The position numbers and the translations under genes were made by a program. From JACMLX01 sp031374935 (GTDB taxonomy: Bacteria; Gemmatimonadota; Gemmatimonadetes; Gemmatimonadales; Gemmatimonadaceae): a stretch of 64,000 nucleotides of DNA. The stretch is from assembly GCA_031374935.1 (NCBI GenBank), contig JANMHB010000184.1, positions 1 through 64,000 of the forward strand, written 5' to 3'. Below, piece by piece: positions 1-8,372 of this stretch (positions are counted from its first letter, which is position 1; the number at the start of each line of letters is the position of its first letter). The notes beneath the pieces were generated by a model, which saw only the letters and a list, made by a program, of their open reading frames with translations, searched no databases and was not told the origin of the DNA.

Positions 1-867
1 GACGCCGGTGAGATAGCCACCGGTGCTGTGCACGATGCCTTTCGGCTTGCCGGTGGTACCGGACGTGTAGAGGATGAAGAGTGGATCCTCCGCGTCCATC
101 ACCGCTGGCTCGCAATTGAGCGGCGCTTTCTGCATCAGGCGATGCCACCATGAATCGCGGCCTTCCTGCATCTGCGCGAAACTCTCGTCACCCATGCCAC
201 CGGCGCGACGCTGCACCACCACGCAGTGTTCGATGCTCGGCGTGTCCGTCATGGCCGCGTCGGCGTTGCGCTTGAGCGGCACCACCTGACCGCGCCGAAA
301 GCCGCCGTCGGCGGTGATCAGCACGCGACACTGCGAATCATTGATGCGGTCGCGCAGTGATTCGGGGCTGAATCCGCCGAACACCACACTGTGAATGGCG
401 CCGATGCGCGCGCAGGCGAGCATCGCGATCGCTGCCTCTGGAATCATCGGCAGGTAGATCGCGACGCGATCGCCCTTTCGGACGCCCAGGCTGCGCAGGA
501 CGTTGCCGAACTTGCACACCTCGGTGTAGAGCTGCCAGTAGGTGAGTGTGCGCTGGTCACCCGGCTCGCCCTCGAAGATGATGGCGGCCTTGTTGCGACG
601 CGCGGTGCGCACATGCCGGTCGAGACAGTTCGCGCTGACGTTCAGCTGTCCGTCGCGGAACCAGGTGGCGAACGGCGCATCCCACTCGAGACCTTTGGTG
701 AACGGCGTGATCCACTCCAGTTCACGCGCCATGCGCACCCAGTAGGCATCGGGGTCGGCCGCCGCCTCACGTACGAGTGACGCATCGCTGACGGTCGCCG
801 CCCGCTGAAAGGCCGCAGGGGAGGGAAACCGGCGATTCTCCGTGAGCAGTGCGTCGATCTCTGACAT
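1..867 (-). CDS. acs: Acetyl-coenzyme A synthetase, N-terminal part (3' end outside window)
   Basis: This is the first 289 codons of an AMP-forming acyl-CoA ligase; the rest lies beyond position 1. It activates acetate to acetyl-CoA through an acetyl-adenylate in the cytoplasm. The protein starts MSEIDALLTENRRF and has the acetyl-CoA synthetase N-terminal cap, including YWVRMARELEW and WFRDGQLNVSANCLDRH. GDRVAIYLPMIPEA follows, and then the AMP-binding P-loop YTSGTTGKPKG at about residues 266-276, with HSTGGYL after it as in true acetyl-CoA synthetases. The ATG at 867 gives the family's usual N-terminus. The gene is divergent from ccmA, with about 110 bp between them. A propionyl-CoA or other short-chain acyl-CoA ligase cannot be excluded because the substrate pocket is off the window. 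Confidence 0.93.
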   Translation of the reverse strand, partial: MSEIDALLTENRRFPSPAAFQRAATVSDASLVREAAADPDAYWVRMARELEWITPFTKGLEWDAPFATWFRDGQLNVSANCLDRHVRTARRNKAAIIFEGEPGDQRTLTYWQLYTEVCKFGNVLRSLGVRKGDRVAIYLPMIPEAAIAMLACARIGAIHSVVFGGFSPESLRDRINDSQCRVLITADGGFRRGQVVPLKRNADAAMTDTPSIEHCVVVQRRAGGMGDESFAQMQEGRDSWWHRLMQKAPLNCEPAVMDAEDPLFILYTSGTTGKPKGIVHSTGGYLTGV

Positions 868-977
868 GGGGCGGTGGGGTAAAGGCGGGACGGCGTGACG
901 ACCGGGCAGTTTGCCGTATGGCAGGCTGCCGGGCAACCGTCGCGACCGAGCATGGCCGCGGGCGTTAGCTTGGCCCG

Positions 978-1733
978 ATGTCCTCCGCGAGTGCCGCCGT
1001 CGCCCCTGCCCCCAAACCGGTCGCCGTGTGCGAGACGGTGGCGTTGGTGCGCCGGTTCGGTCGTCGCCGGGCCGTGGCCGGCGTCGATCTGTCGATCGCC
1101 GCTGGCGAGTGCCTGGCGCTCTTCGGCCCGAACGGGGCTGGTAAGACGACGTTGCTCCGCTTGCTGGCCGGGTTGCTGCGCCCGACGAGCGGCGAAGTCC
1201 GGCTGCTGGGCACCCCGCTGACGAGCGCGGCCGCAGCCGAGCGAGGGCGGGTGGGGCTGATCAGCCACCAGAGCATGTTGTACGACGTGCTGACGGTGGA
1301 GGAGAACGTTGCCTTCGCAGCGCGTCTGCACGGCGTGCCCGACGTCGGGTCGGCGACGGCGGCCGCAATTGCGCGGCTGGGGCTGCAGGGTCGGGAGCTC
1401 ACACCGGTGCGGGCGCTGAGCCGTGGCTGGCAGCAGCGAGTGTCGATCGCCCGGGCCATCGTGCACGGTCCGGCACTGCTGCTGCTGGACGAGCCGTACA
1501 CAGGGCTGGATGTCTCGGGCGCGCGCGCGCTGACCGACTTGTTGCGTTCGTTACGCGATGATGGCTCGTCGCTGGCTCTTATCACACACTCAGTGCAGGA
1601 AGGCCTGGGGTTGGCCACCCACGCCGCGATCATGCTCGAGGGCACCATCCGGCGCTACGAACCGGCCTCCGGACTCGACCCGGTGGAATTCGCGGAAGCG
1701 TACCGTCTGCTTGCGCTCGAGTCCGCCGCATGA
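978..1733 (+). CDS. ccmA: Heme exporter ATP-binding protein CcmA
   Basis: This 251-aa ABC ATPase would power CcmB/CcmC in moving heme or releasing holo-CcmE during cytochrome c maturation. It has Walker A GPNGAGKTT (residues 50-58), a Q-loop in SHQSMLYDVLTVEEN, a degenerate signature LSRGWQQR in place of LSGGQ, and Walker B with LLLLDEPYTGLD. By itself it could be any ABC-2 ATPase. The assignment rests on the overlapping ccmB and the following ccmC and ccmD. It is the first gene of a plus-strand run that continues into hemDCB. The ATG at 978 is preceded by only a weak ribosome-binding site. Confidence 0.9.
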   Translation: MSSASAAVAPAPKPVAVCETVALVRRFGRRRAVAGVDLSIAAGECLALFGPNGAGKTTLLRLLAGLLRPTSGEVRLLGTPLTSAAAAERGRVGLISHQSMLYDVLTVEENVAFAARLHGVPDVGSATAAAIARLGLQGRELTPVRALSRGWQQRVSIARAIVHGPALLLLDEPYTGLDVSGARALTDLLRSLRDDGSSLALITHSVQEGLGLATHAAIMLEGTIRRYEPASGLDPVEFAEAYRLLALESAA

Positions 1734-2425
1734 GTCAGCTCAAGCCGCCCGGTCTGCTGGCGGTGGCGTGGATGATCGCGCGAAAGGACCTGGCCATCGA
1801 GTACCGCACCCGCAGCGCCTTCTTCTCGTCGCTGGTGTTCTCGCTGCTGGGCGTCAGCATCTTCTACATGGTCTGGGACCCCACTGCCGTGCGACCGATC
1901 GACATGGCGCCCGGTGTGCTCTGGACGATCTTCGCCTTTGCCGGCATGCTCGGCTTGCACCGCACCTTCGGACTGGAGCTGCAAACGCGGGCGATGGATG
2001 GGCTGCTGCTCGCTCCCGTGCCGCGCGAAGCGATCTTTCTCGGCAAGGCGCTGGCGAATCTGGTGTACGTCTCGTCGGTGCTCGCGATCACCATTCCCGC
2101 CGTTGTGCTCTTCTACAATCTCGAGTTCGGCAGCGGCTTGCTGATTCTCGGGGGGATCGGGTTGCTGGCGGCGATTGGCCTGGTCTCGGTCGGCACCCTG
2201 TTCAGCTCGATGACCGTGCACACACGGTTTGCCGAGCTGCTGCTGCCGATGCTGGCCCTGCCGTTCTTCATTCCGGTAGTCGTGCCAGCGGCACAGGCGT
2301 CGGCCAAGCTGCTGGTAGGCGCCGAGTTGCAGACGGTGCTGCCCTGGATTCAGGTCCTGGTCGCCTTCGACCTGATGTTCGGGGTGGCATGTGTGCTGGC
2401 ATTTCCGTTCACCATCGAGGACTGA
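1730..2425 (+). CDS. ccmB: Heme exporter membrane protein CcmB
   Basis: This 231-aa polytopic inner-membrane protein pairs with CcmA. Its ATG overlaps the ccmA stop by four bases (ATGA), which indicates translational coupling. The N-terminus has the CcmB pattern, a cytoplasmic WMIARKDLAIEYRTR followed by the first membrane segment. The middle carries HRTFGLELQTRAMDGLLLAP, matching the conserved CcmB cytoplasmic loop before a short amphipathic stretch. About six hydrophobic segments are visible, and the length is normal for the family. The protein ends 101 bp before ccmC. Confidence 0.9.
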   Translation: MSQLKPPGLLAVAWMIARKDLAIEYRTRSAFFSSLVFSLLGVSIFYMVWDPTAVRPIDMAPGVLWTIFAFAGMLGLHRTFGLELQTRAMDGLLLAPVPREAIFLGKALANLVYVSSVLAITIPAVVLFYNLEFGSGLLILGGIGLLAAIGLVSVGTLFSSMTVHTRFAELLLPMLALPFFIPVVVPAAQASAKLLVGAELQTVLPWIQVLVAFDLMFGVACVLAFPFTIED

Positions 2426-2526
2426 CATGCTCCTCCGACCGTGGCTGCTTTGGGGGAATAGCTTTCATCCCTTGCGGACCATCCGATGTGCAGGCCGATT
2501 CTCCACTGTCCCTTTCCTTGCAGCAC

Positions 2527-3264
2527 ATGCCTGATTCTCTCGCCCAGACCCTGCCGACTGCCGGAACCGCGCGATCCGCTCGCGGCGCAGCGCAGGTGAT
2601 CGACTGGTTGCTGGCACTGGCCGCAGTCGCGGTGATGGCGGCGGCGGCCCGCGCGATCTGGTTCACGCCACCCGAAGCGCTTCAGGGTGAAGCGCAGAAG
2701 ATCTTCTACATCCACGTTCCGTCGGCGGTGGTGGGGTTGTATCTCGCGTGCCCGCTGGTGGCGATCGGCGGTGCGATGTACCTCTGGTTGCGCGACGAGC
2801 GACTGGATCGCCTGGCCGAAAGCTCGGCCGAAATCGCGTTGATCTTTCTGAGCATCGTGCTGGTCACGGGCCCGCTGTGGGGCAAGCCGATCTGGGGCAC
2901 CTGGTGGACCTGGGATGCGCGGTTGACGAGCACCCTGTTCCTCTGGTTCATCCTGCTCGGCTATACCGTGCTGCGCGGCGCGCTCGAAGACCGACAGCAG
3001 CGCGCACGGTACTCCGCGGTGCTCGGCATTCTAGCGGCGTTGCTGGTTCCGTTCATTCATCTCAGCGTGCGGCTGTTCCGCACCATGCATCCACAGCCGA
3101 TCGTGCTGGCTCCGGACAAGCCGAAGCTGTCGCCGGAAATGGGGCTGACGCTGTCACTCACGTTCATCGCGTTCACGCTGTTGTTCGTCGCCTTGCTCCG
3201 CAGCCGGTTGAAGTACGCTGCGCTCCGTGATCGCGTCGAATTGCGTGAAGCCGGAGGCGAGTGA
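2527..3264 (+). CDS. ccmC: Heme-handling protein CcmC
   Basis: This 245-aa integral membrane protein loads heme onto the chaperone CcmE. The diagnostic tryptophan-rich periplasmic motif WGTWWTWDARLTS is present. It is flanked by candidate heme-ligand histidines in FYIHVPSAVVG and in FIHLSVRLFRTMHPQP. Six membrane segments are visible. The reading frame stays open far upstream, but that stretch overlaps ccmA and ccmB in another frame. The ATG at 2527 gives the family length and a sensible N-terminal cytoplasmic tail. The stop overlaps the ccmD start. No ccmE, ccmF, ccmG or ccmH follows here, so the rest of the Ccm system must lie elsewhere. Confidence 0.92.
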   Translation: MPDSLAQTLPTAGTARSARGAAQVIDWLLALAAVAVMAAAARAIWFTPPEALQGEAQKIFYIHVPSAVVGLYLACPLVAIGGAMYLWLRDERLDRLAESSAEIALIFLSIVLVTGPLWGKPIWGTWWTWDARLTSTLFLWFILLGYTVLRGALEDRQQRARYSAVLGILAALLVPFIHLSVRLFRTMHPQPIVLAPDKPKLSPEMGLTLSLTFIAFTLLFVALLRSRLKYAALRDRVELREAGGE

Positions 3265-3404
3265 TGCCGGATAACGGCGGATACATGTTTGCCGCCTACA
3301 TCGCCGCAGCGCTGATCGTTGGCGGTTACGTGTGGTCGCTGGTGACCCGCGTGCGCGCGATGGCCCGCCGCGGTGATGCGATCGACTCGGCACCGCGTCG
3401 GTGA
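3264..3404 (+). CDS. ccmD: CcmD-like small membrane protein
   Basis: This 46-aa open frame starts with an ATG that overlaps the ccmC stop (TGATG arrangement). It has one membrane helix, YIAAALIVGGYVWSLVTRV, followed by a basic tail (RAMARRGD). That is the size and layout of CcmD, which stabilises the CcmABC complex and helps release holo-CcmE. Sequence identity in this family is always weak, so the call rests on position, size, single helix and the positive-inside tail. It is too short for many automatic gene finders. A gap of 25 bp separates it from hemD. Confidence 0.75.
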   Translation: MPDNGGYMFAAYIAAALIVGGYVWSLVTRVRAMARRGDAIDSAPRR

Positions 3405-3429
3405 TGACGCTGGTCGTGCGCGGTGCACG

Positions 3430-4251
3430 ATGACGGTCGCCGGTGATGTTGCCGCCGACCTGCCGCTGCATGGTGCCACCATCGTGGTCACGCGTGCCGC
3501 CGAGCGCGCCGAGCAGCTCGTCGAACCGCTGCGGGCACTGGGGGCTGACGTGATCATGTACGCGGCCACGCGGATGGTGCCGCGAAACATCGACGGCCTG
3601 GCGCGTGCGGCGCGGACGCTGACGCGGTATGACTGGGTGATCTTCACCAGCGCGACGAGCGTTGCCATGGTGTTGGATGCCACCACGGCGTGCGGTGTGG
3701 ACGCTGCAGCGTGGGCTCAGGTGCGCGTTGCGGCCGTCGGCTCGGCAACAGCGCGCGTCCTCCGCGAGCGGGGTGTCGAACCGGCCCTGGTTCCGGACCG
3801 ATTCGTCGCAGAGGCGTTGCTCGAGGCTTTTTCTGAACGCCGTGATCTGGTCGGGGCGACGATTTTCTATCCCGCTGCCGCTGGCGCGCGCGACGTGTTG
3901 TCCGATGGGCTCGGCGCACTTGGCGCGCGGGTCGATCGGATCGATGTCTACGACAGCATCGCAACCAACGATGATGTATCGGGAGTGCAATCGGCGTTGC
4001 ACTCCGGTCGCGTCGATGCCGTCACCCTGACGGCGAAGAGCGCCGTCGAGGCGTGGGTGACCGCCATGGCGCCGGCGCACCTCATCGCTGATGTCGTGTC
4101 GATCGGCCCGATCACGACACAGGCAGCACACGCCGCCGGGCTGCGTGTGGTGGCAGAGGCCATGCCCTCGACCGTCGACGGCCTGGTGGCCGCAGTGGTC
4201 CGCGCGGTCGGAGCCCGCCGCAACCGAATTCAACACCTGACTCCACCGTGA
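3430..4251 (+). CDS. hemD: Uroporphyrinogen-III synthase
   Basis: This 273-aa protein should close and invert ring D of hydroxymethylbilane to give uroporphyrinogen III. It shows the family's two alpha/beta domains: IVVTRAAERAEQLVEPLRALG at the N-terminus, DWVIFTSATSVAMVL in the typical FTSxxxV position, and GATIFYPAAAGARDVL with VYDSI in the second domain. Near the end, SIGPITTQAAHAAGLRV matches the conserved SIGxxTxxAxxxxG element. The frame opens earlier, at 3373, but that stretch overlaps ccmD; the ATG at 3430 is preferred. The stop overlaps the hemC start. HemD proteins diverge widely, so context with hemC and hemB adds much of the certainty. Confidence 0.9.
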   Translation: MTVAGDVAADLPLHGATIVVTRAAERAEQLVEPLRALGADVIMYAATRMVPRNIDGLARAARTLTRYDWVIFTSATSVAMVLDATTACGVDAAAWAQVRVAAVGSATARVLRERGVEPALVPDRFVAEALLEAFSERRDLVGATIFYPAAAGARDVLSDGLGALGARVDRIDVYDSIATNDDVSGVQSALHSGRVDAVTLTAKSAVEAWVTAMAPAHLIADVVSIGPITTQAAHAAGLRVVAEAMPSTVDGLVAAVVRAVGARRNRIQHLTPP

Positions 4252-5216
4252 TGAACACTGAAATCCGTCCGCTGAAGATCGGAACCCGGTCGTCTGCGCT
4301 GGCACTGGCGCAGGCGCATACCGTGCAGGCCGAACTCGCTGCCATCGGCGTGGCGAGTGAACTGGTGACCTACACCACCATCGGTGACCGGCGACTCGAT
4401 GTGGCGTTGACGGCCATCGGCAGCAAGGGGCTGTTCACCGAAGAACTCGAGCGCGACCTGCGGCACGGCGTGACCGATCTCTGTGTGCATTCGCTGAAGG
4501 ATCTGCCGACCGACGATCCCGAGGGACTGACGGTCGTGGCGCAGCTGGCGCGCGAAGATTCGCGCGATGCACTGGTGGTGCGCGACGACGTGGCCGGATC
4601 GCTGCTGCAGGAGCTGCCACACGGCGCGATCATCGGCACATCCAGCCTGCGGCGACGGGCGCAGTTGATGGCGCTGCGGCCCGACTGCACCGTGGTGGAT
4701 CTGCGCGGTAACGTCGGCACGCGCCTCTCGAAGCTCGACAAGGGACTCTGCCACGCGGCAATCCTTGCCGCAGCGGGGCTGAACCGTCTGGGGCTTTCGT
4801 CGCGGATTCGCAGTTATCTCAGCGCACCGGAATGGCTGTCGGCAGCGGGGCAGGGCGCGATCGCGATTCAGGTGCGGAAAGACGACGTGGCAGTTCGCAC
4901 ACTCGTCGCGACGCTGAATCATCAACCGACCATGGATGCCACGTCGGCCGAGCGGGCGCTGCTGGCGGCGCTCGATGGCGGGTGCCAGGTGCCGATCGGT
5001 GCGTTGATGACCGAGTCGGAGGGCGGGCGGCGCATGTTGCATGGGCTGGTGGCTGGACTCGACGGAACACCGATGCTGCGGGCCTCGACCGTGGTTGGCC
5101 CGGACATCGTCGCCAGCGCGCACGCGCTCGCGGCGCAGCTGCGGGACCAGGGTGCCGCCGCCATCCTCGCCGACGCGCGCGCAGTGACCGCCGCTTCGCG
5201 CGAGGAGTCGCGCTGA
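4251..5216 (+). CDS. hemC: Hydroxymethylbilane synthase (porphobilinogen deaminase)
   Basis: This 321-aa cytoplasmic enzyme polymerises four porphobilinogens into hydroxymethylbilane. The N-terminal signature IGTRSSALALAQA is intact, as are KGLFTEELE, VHSLKDLPT and GTSSLRRRAQL. The cysteine that carries the dipyrromethane cofactor sits in DGGCQVPIGA (about Cys245). The ATG at 4251 overlaps the hemD stop by one base; a GTG at 4248 is the alternative. The order hemD then hemC is the reverse of the common hemC-hemD order. The stop overlaps the hemB start, so hemD, hemC and hemB look translationally coupled. Confidence 0.97.
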   Translation: MNTEIRPLKIGTRSSALALAQAHTVQAELAAIGVASELVTYTTIGDRRLDVALTAIGSKGLFTEELERDLRHGVTDLCVHSLKDLPTDDPEGLTVVAQLAREDSRDALVVRDDVAGSLLQELPHGAIIGTSSLRRRAQLMALRPDCTVVDLRGNVGTRLSKLDKGLCHAAILAAAGLNRLGLSSRIRSYLSAPEWLSAAGQGAIAIQVRKDDVAVRTLVATLNHQPTMDATSAERALLAALDGGCQVPIGALMTESEGGRRMLHGLVAGLDGTPMLRASTVVGPDIVASAHALAAQLRDQGAAAILADARAVTAASREESR

Positions 5217-6220
5217 TGACGCCGCCGTCGCCCGCCGGTGCCGTGTTTCCATCCGTGCGGCTCCGCCGCCTGCGCCAGTCGCCGGCCATGCGTGCGCTGG
5301 TGCGCGAGACCCACCTGGACCCGTCGCAGTTCATCCTGCCGCTCTTCGTGCGGCCCGGGAGCGGCATCCGGCAGCCGATTTCCTCTATGCCGGGCTGCGC
5401 ACAGACCTCGGTGGACGAGTGTGTGAAGGATGCGGCGGCGGCAGCGGCGGCCGGGGTTGGTGGGGTGATCCTGTTCGGCATTCCTGCCACGAAGGATGCG
5501 ACGGGCTCCGGTGCATGGGATGAGCACGGGCCGGTGGCGGACGCCGTCCGGGCGATCAAGGCGGCCGTGCCGGGGCTGCTGGTGATCACGGACGTCTGCA
5601 TGTGCGAGTACACCGACCATGGCCACTGTGGGCTGCTCGACGGCGAGACAGTACGGAACGACGCGACACTCGAGCTGCTGGCGCGTGAAGCGGTGACCCA
5701 CGCGCAGGCCGGTGCCGACATGATCGCGCCGAGCGACATGATGGATGGCCGGGTCGGCGCCATCCGGCTGGCGCTTGACGCGAACGGGTTTGAGCACGTT
5801 CCGATCATGTCGTACGCCGCGAAGTATTCGAGTGCCTTCTACGGACCGTTCCGAGAGGCGGCCGAAAGTACACCGGCGTTCGGTGACCGGCGCGCCTACC
5901 AGATGGATCCCGCCAATTCGAGCGAGGCGTTGCGAGAGGTGGCGCAGGATATGGCTGAAGGGGCCGACATTCTCATGGTGAAGCCGGCTGGTGCCTACCT
6001 CGACATCATCCGCCGGGTGAAGGACGTGACGGGGATGCCGGTTGCCGCGTATCAGGTGAGCGGGGAGTACGCCATGCTGCATGCGGCGTCGGAGCGTGGC
6101 TGGCTGGATCTCGAACGGGCGATGCTCGAGAGCCTGATCGCGATCCGGCGGGCCGGCGCGGACATCATCCTCACGTATTTCGCCACGACGGCAGCGCGCC
6201 TCCTCCGCGGAGCGAACTGA
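5216..6220 (+). CDS. hemB: Delta-aminolevulinic acid dehydratase (porphobilinogen synthase)
   Basis: This 334-aa enzyme condenses two 5-aminolevulinates to porphobilinogen, the substrate of the adjacent HemC. The zinc-binding cysteine motif DVCMCEYTDHGHCG is complete, so this is the zinc-dependent type. The two Schiff-base lysines are in MSYAAKYSSAFYGPFR and LMVKPAGAYLD. The allosteric/metal segment IAPSDMMDGRVGAIR is also normal. The ATG at 5216 shares its A with the hemC stop. The frame is open much further upstream, inside hemC, but that is the GC-rich shadow of hemC. It is the last gene of the ccm-hem run, 84 bp before ppa. Confidence 0.97.
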   Translation: MTPPSPAGAVFPSVRLRRLRQSPAMRALVRETHLDPSQFILPLFVRPGSGIRQPISSMPGCAQTSVDECVKDAAAAAAAGVGGVILFGIPATKDATGSGAWDEHGPVADAVRAIKAAVPGLLVITDVCMCEYTDHGHCGLLDGETVRNDATLELLAREAVTHAQAGADMIAPSDMMDGRVGAIRLALDANGFEHVPIMSYAAKYSSAFYGPFREAAESTPAFGDRRAYQMDPANSSEALREVAQDMAEGADILMVKPAGAYLDIIRRVKDVTGMPVAAYQVSGEYAMLHAASERGWLDLERAMLESLIAIRRAGADIILTYFATTAARLLRGAN

Positions 6221-6304
6221 GCGTCGGGCGGCCCTTCGGACGTCTGCTATTCTGCATGGCGTCGGCGGATTCGCCGGCGCGCGCCCACTCGATCATCAGC
6301 GTAC

Positions 6305-6853
6305 ATGTTCAATCCCTGGCACGATCTTCCACCCGGCGACAATCCGCCGGAGCACGTCACCGCAGTCATCGAGATTCCGGCCAAGAGCCGGAACAAGTAC
6401 GAGCTCGATAAGCAGACTGGGCTTTTGAAGCTGGATCGCGTCTTGTACTCGGCGGTGCACTACCCGGGCGATTACGGGTTCATCCCGCGTACGCTGCACG
6501 AGGACAACGACCCGCTCGACATCATGGTCCGGATCAACGAACCGACGTTTCCGGGCTGCCAGATCGACGCCCGGCCGGTCGGCGTGCTGAAGATGCTCGA
6601 CAAGGGCGAGCCGGACGACAAGGTCCTCGCCGTGCCGATGCACGACCCGATTCACGATGAGGTGCACGACCTGGGCGACCTTCCAAGCCACTTCCTGCGC
6701 GAAGTGGAGCATTTCTTCAAGATCTACAAGGATCTCGAGGGGAAGCGGGTGGAGATCCTCGGGTGGTACGATGCGGAAGAAGCGCGCCGTATCATCGGGG
6801 AGAGCATCGACCGCTACAACGACAAGTTCGGGGCGGGAGCCGCCGGGGCCTGA
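6305..6853 (+). CDS. ppa: Inorganic pyrophosphatase, soluble family I
   Basis: This 182-aa cytoplasmic enzyme hydrolyses pyrophosphate and so pulls biosynthetic reactions forward. Family I features are all present: IEIPAKSRNKYELDK near the N-terminus, YPGDYGFIPRTL, the metal-binding DNDPLDIMV and, later, DLPSHFLREVEHFFKIYKDLE. The length fits bacterial family I enzymes. It has its own 84-bp upstream gap and may be transcribed separately. About 220 bp with no recognisable gene follow before the lipoprotein cluster. Confidence 0.97.
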   Translation: MFNPWHDLPPGDNPPEHVTAVIEIPAKSRNKYELDKQTGLLKLDRVLYSAVHYPGDYGFIPRTLHEDNDPLDIMVRINEPTFPGCQIDARPVGVLKMLDKGEPDDKVLAVPMHDPIHDEVHDLGDLPSHFLREVEHFFKIYKDLEGKRVEILGWYDAEEARRIIGESIDRYNDKFGAGAAGA

Positions 6854-7076
6854 GCCGAGAAAGAGGACGCACAGCGAGCTCAACTGGATCCGTAACCAGT
6901 ACGGTCGAGTTCGTATGGCCAGTGTGCACGGACGCGTTCGGGCCACCTGTGACCCGAAAGCGCGGCACGTGGTATGCACTGTCGACTCCCGAGGTCGGTG
7001 CTCACCCAATTGGCTCGCCCTCGTTGCGGGGGCCGATCCGGCTTCAGACCTGAACTACTGAGGAGATGAATTGCCC

Positions 7077-7550
7077 ATGAAGATTTCACGCATTGCCCTG
7101 CTGTCGGCGTCGGTGCTGCTGGCCGCGTGTGGGACTGATGAAGCAACCGCGCCGGCAGCGCGGGCGCCGATCGAGTCACGGCTCTCCGCCGTCGCCGCGT
7201 CGCCGACGGCTTCGATGAGCGACGCGACCGTGTCGCTGTTGGTGTCGGTCACCAGCGCACTGCCTGAGGCGGTGTCGGGTGGTGTGTGTGCGCAAGCGAT
7301 CGAAGCGCGGACACCGGCAGGGACCACCTGGACGGATGTGCGGTCGTCGATGGCGGTATGCAGCGCGCAGGCCATCGTGCTGGCGCCAGGTGCCACGACG
7401 AACATCACGGCAGTGGCCGATCCGGCGAAGATTCGTGCGGTGGCTGGCGCGAACGGCACCTCGGTCGTGCTGCGCGCACGACATACGTTGTCAGGCGCAA
7501 CCGCCTCGTACACGTTGCAGTCCAACGAAGTCACCTGGCAGTTGCAGTAA
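7077..7550 (+). CDS. Small lipoprotein, first of three tandem paralogues
   Basis: This 157-aa protein has a lipoprotein signal peptide (MKISRIALLSASVLLAACG) with lipobox LAAC, so it is probably exported and lipid-anchored. The mature part is a single small domain with two cysteines about 35 residues apart (GGVCAQ and MAVCSA) and a conserved end pattern IRAVAGANGTSVVLRAR. That pattern recurs in the next two genes, which identifies a tandem family. A good ribosome-binding site (AGGAGA at 7061-7066) precedes the ATG at 7077; a TTG at 7071 is possible but too close to it. No known family was recognised and no function is proposed. A strong hairpin terminator follows. Confidence 0.8.
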   Translation: MKISRIALLSASVLLAACGTDEATAPAARAPIESRLSAVAASPTASMSDATVSLLVSVTSALPEAVSGGVCAQAIEARTPAGTTWTDVRSSMAVCSAQAIVLAPGATTNITAVADPAKIRAVAGANGTSVVLRARHTLSGATASYTLQSNEVTWQLQ

Positions 7551-7577
7551 CACTGTCGGGCAGCGGTCTGCAGCTCA

Positions 7578-7610
7578 CGCGGGGCGGTCTCGATTCGAGA
7601 TCGCCCCGCG
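7578..7610 (+). terminator. Hairpin terminator after the first lipoprotein gene
   Basis: A near-perfect inverted repeat of about 15 bp per arm (GCGGGGCGGTCTCGA against TCGAGATCGCCCCGC, with one G-U pair) lies 27 bp after the stop and is followed by a short T-containing stretch. The same hairpin core recurs at 8893-8925. Confidence 0.7.
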
Positions 7611-7773
7611 GTGCGTTTGCAACGAAAGGTGCTGCCGGTGCAACGAACAGCGCGTGCATACGGTGACCGGGACGGGTGTGACGACGGTATCTCTCCAAGA
7701 GAGCGGCAACGTGGTGTCGTTGCTCGCTAGCGTCGAGGCCGTTGCCCCAACCACCACCTCCACTGGTCTGTCC

Positions 7774-8259
7774 ATGCCGCTGATGTCGCGTTCCGTGATT
7801 CTCTGTACTGCACTTCTCGCCGGCTGTGGCAACGATTCATCGACGGCGCCCAGAACGGTGGCGAGCGAGCCGACCGTCACGGCCACCATCGTGTCCATTG
7901 CTGATGTGCCGCTGTTCGTTGGCGAGGGCCCTGCTGTACATGCGCAGGTACTTGTGCGCAATCAGACGACGGGAACCGTCTCCATCGTGCCGTGCACGAG
8001 CTTCATCGAAGCGCGCCTTCCCTCATCGCGAACGTGGAGCAACATCGGATTCTACACCGTTGGGCTCTGCCCGAGCGCTGAGTCGCCACTCGCCGCTCGA
8101 GCTTCCGCCGAACTGGGTGCGAGTGGCTCGGCGACCGAGTTCCGTGCGTTGGCGGGCGCTGATGCTCGCGCCGTCGTGATCCGGGCAGGATTCATGGTCC
8201 GCGCGGGAGCCGAGAGTTCGATTGTCTACTCAGGAGAGTACACGGTCACGCGACCGTAG
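7774..8259 (+). CDS. Small lipoprotein, second tandem paralogue
   Basis: This 161-aa protein starts at ATG 7774, or at 7783 nine bases later. It has a short signal peptide ending in the lipobox LLAGC, followed by a Ser/Thr-rich linker. The mature domain shares landmarks with its neighbours: VPCTSFIEARLPSSRTW (compare SPCTAEIDARLPSSRTW in the third copy), a second cysteine in VGLCPS, and FRALAGADARAVVIRA. The divergence between copies means the duplication is not recent. It probably sits in the outer or inner membrane facing the periplasm. No function can be assigned. No separate terminator lies between this gene and the third copy. Confidence 0.78.
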   Translation: MPLMSRSVILCTALLAGCGNDSSTAPRTVASEPTVTATIVSIADVPLFVGEGPAVHAQVLVRNQTTGTVSIVPCTSFIEARLPSSRTWSNIGFYTVGLCPSAESPLAARASAELGASGSATEFRALAGADARAVVIRAGFMVRAGAESSIVYSGEYTVTRP

Positions 8260-8372
8260 GGCGCTGGCGTCAGCAGGATGTGTCCGATGCGGACCGCCAG
8301 TGCCGACTGCTGCGGCGAGAGTGGGTGGCCGCAGAGCGCAGTCCACCGTCTCCACATTTTCGTCGAGCACCC

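Noticed and set aside
4832..5215. N-terminal extension of HemB by 128 codons
   Set aside because: It lies wholly inside hemC in another frame, and HemB family sequence starts at the ATG overlapping the hemC stop.
6854..7076. Short frames between ppa and the first lipoprotein
   Set aside because: No start with a ribosome-binding site, no homology and no hydrophobic pattern were seen.
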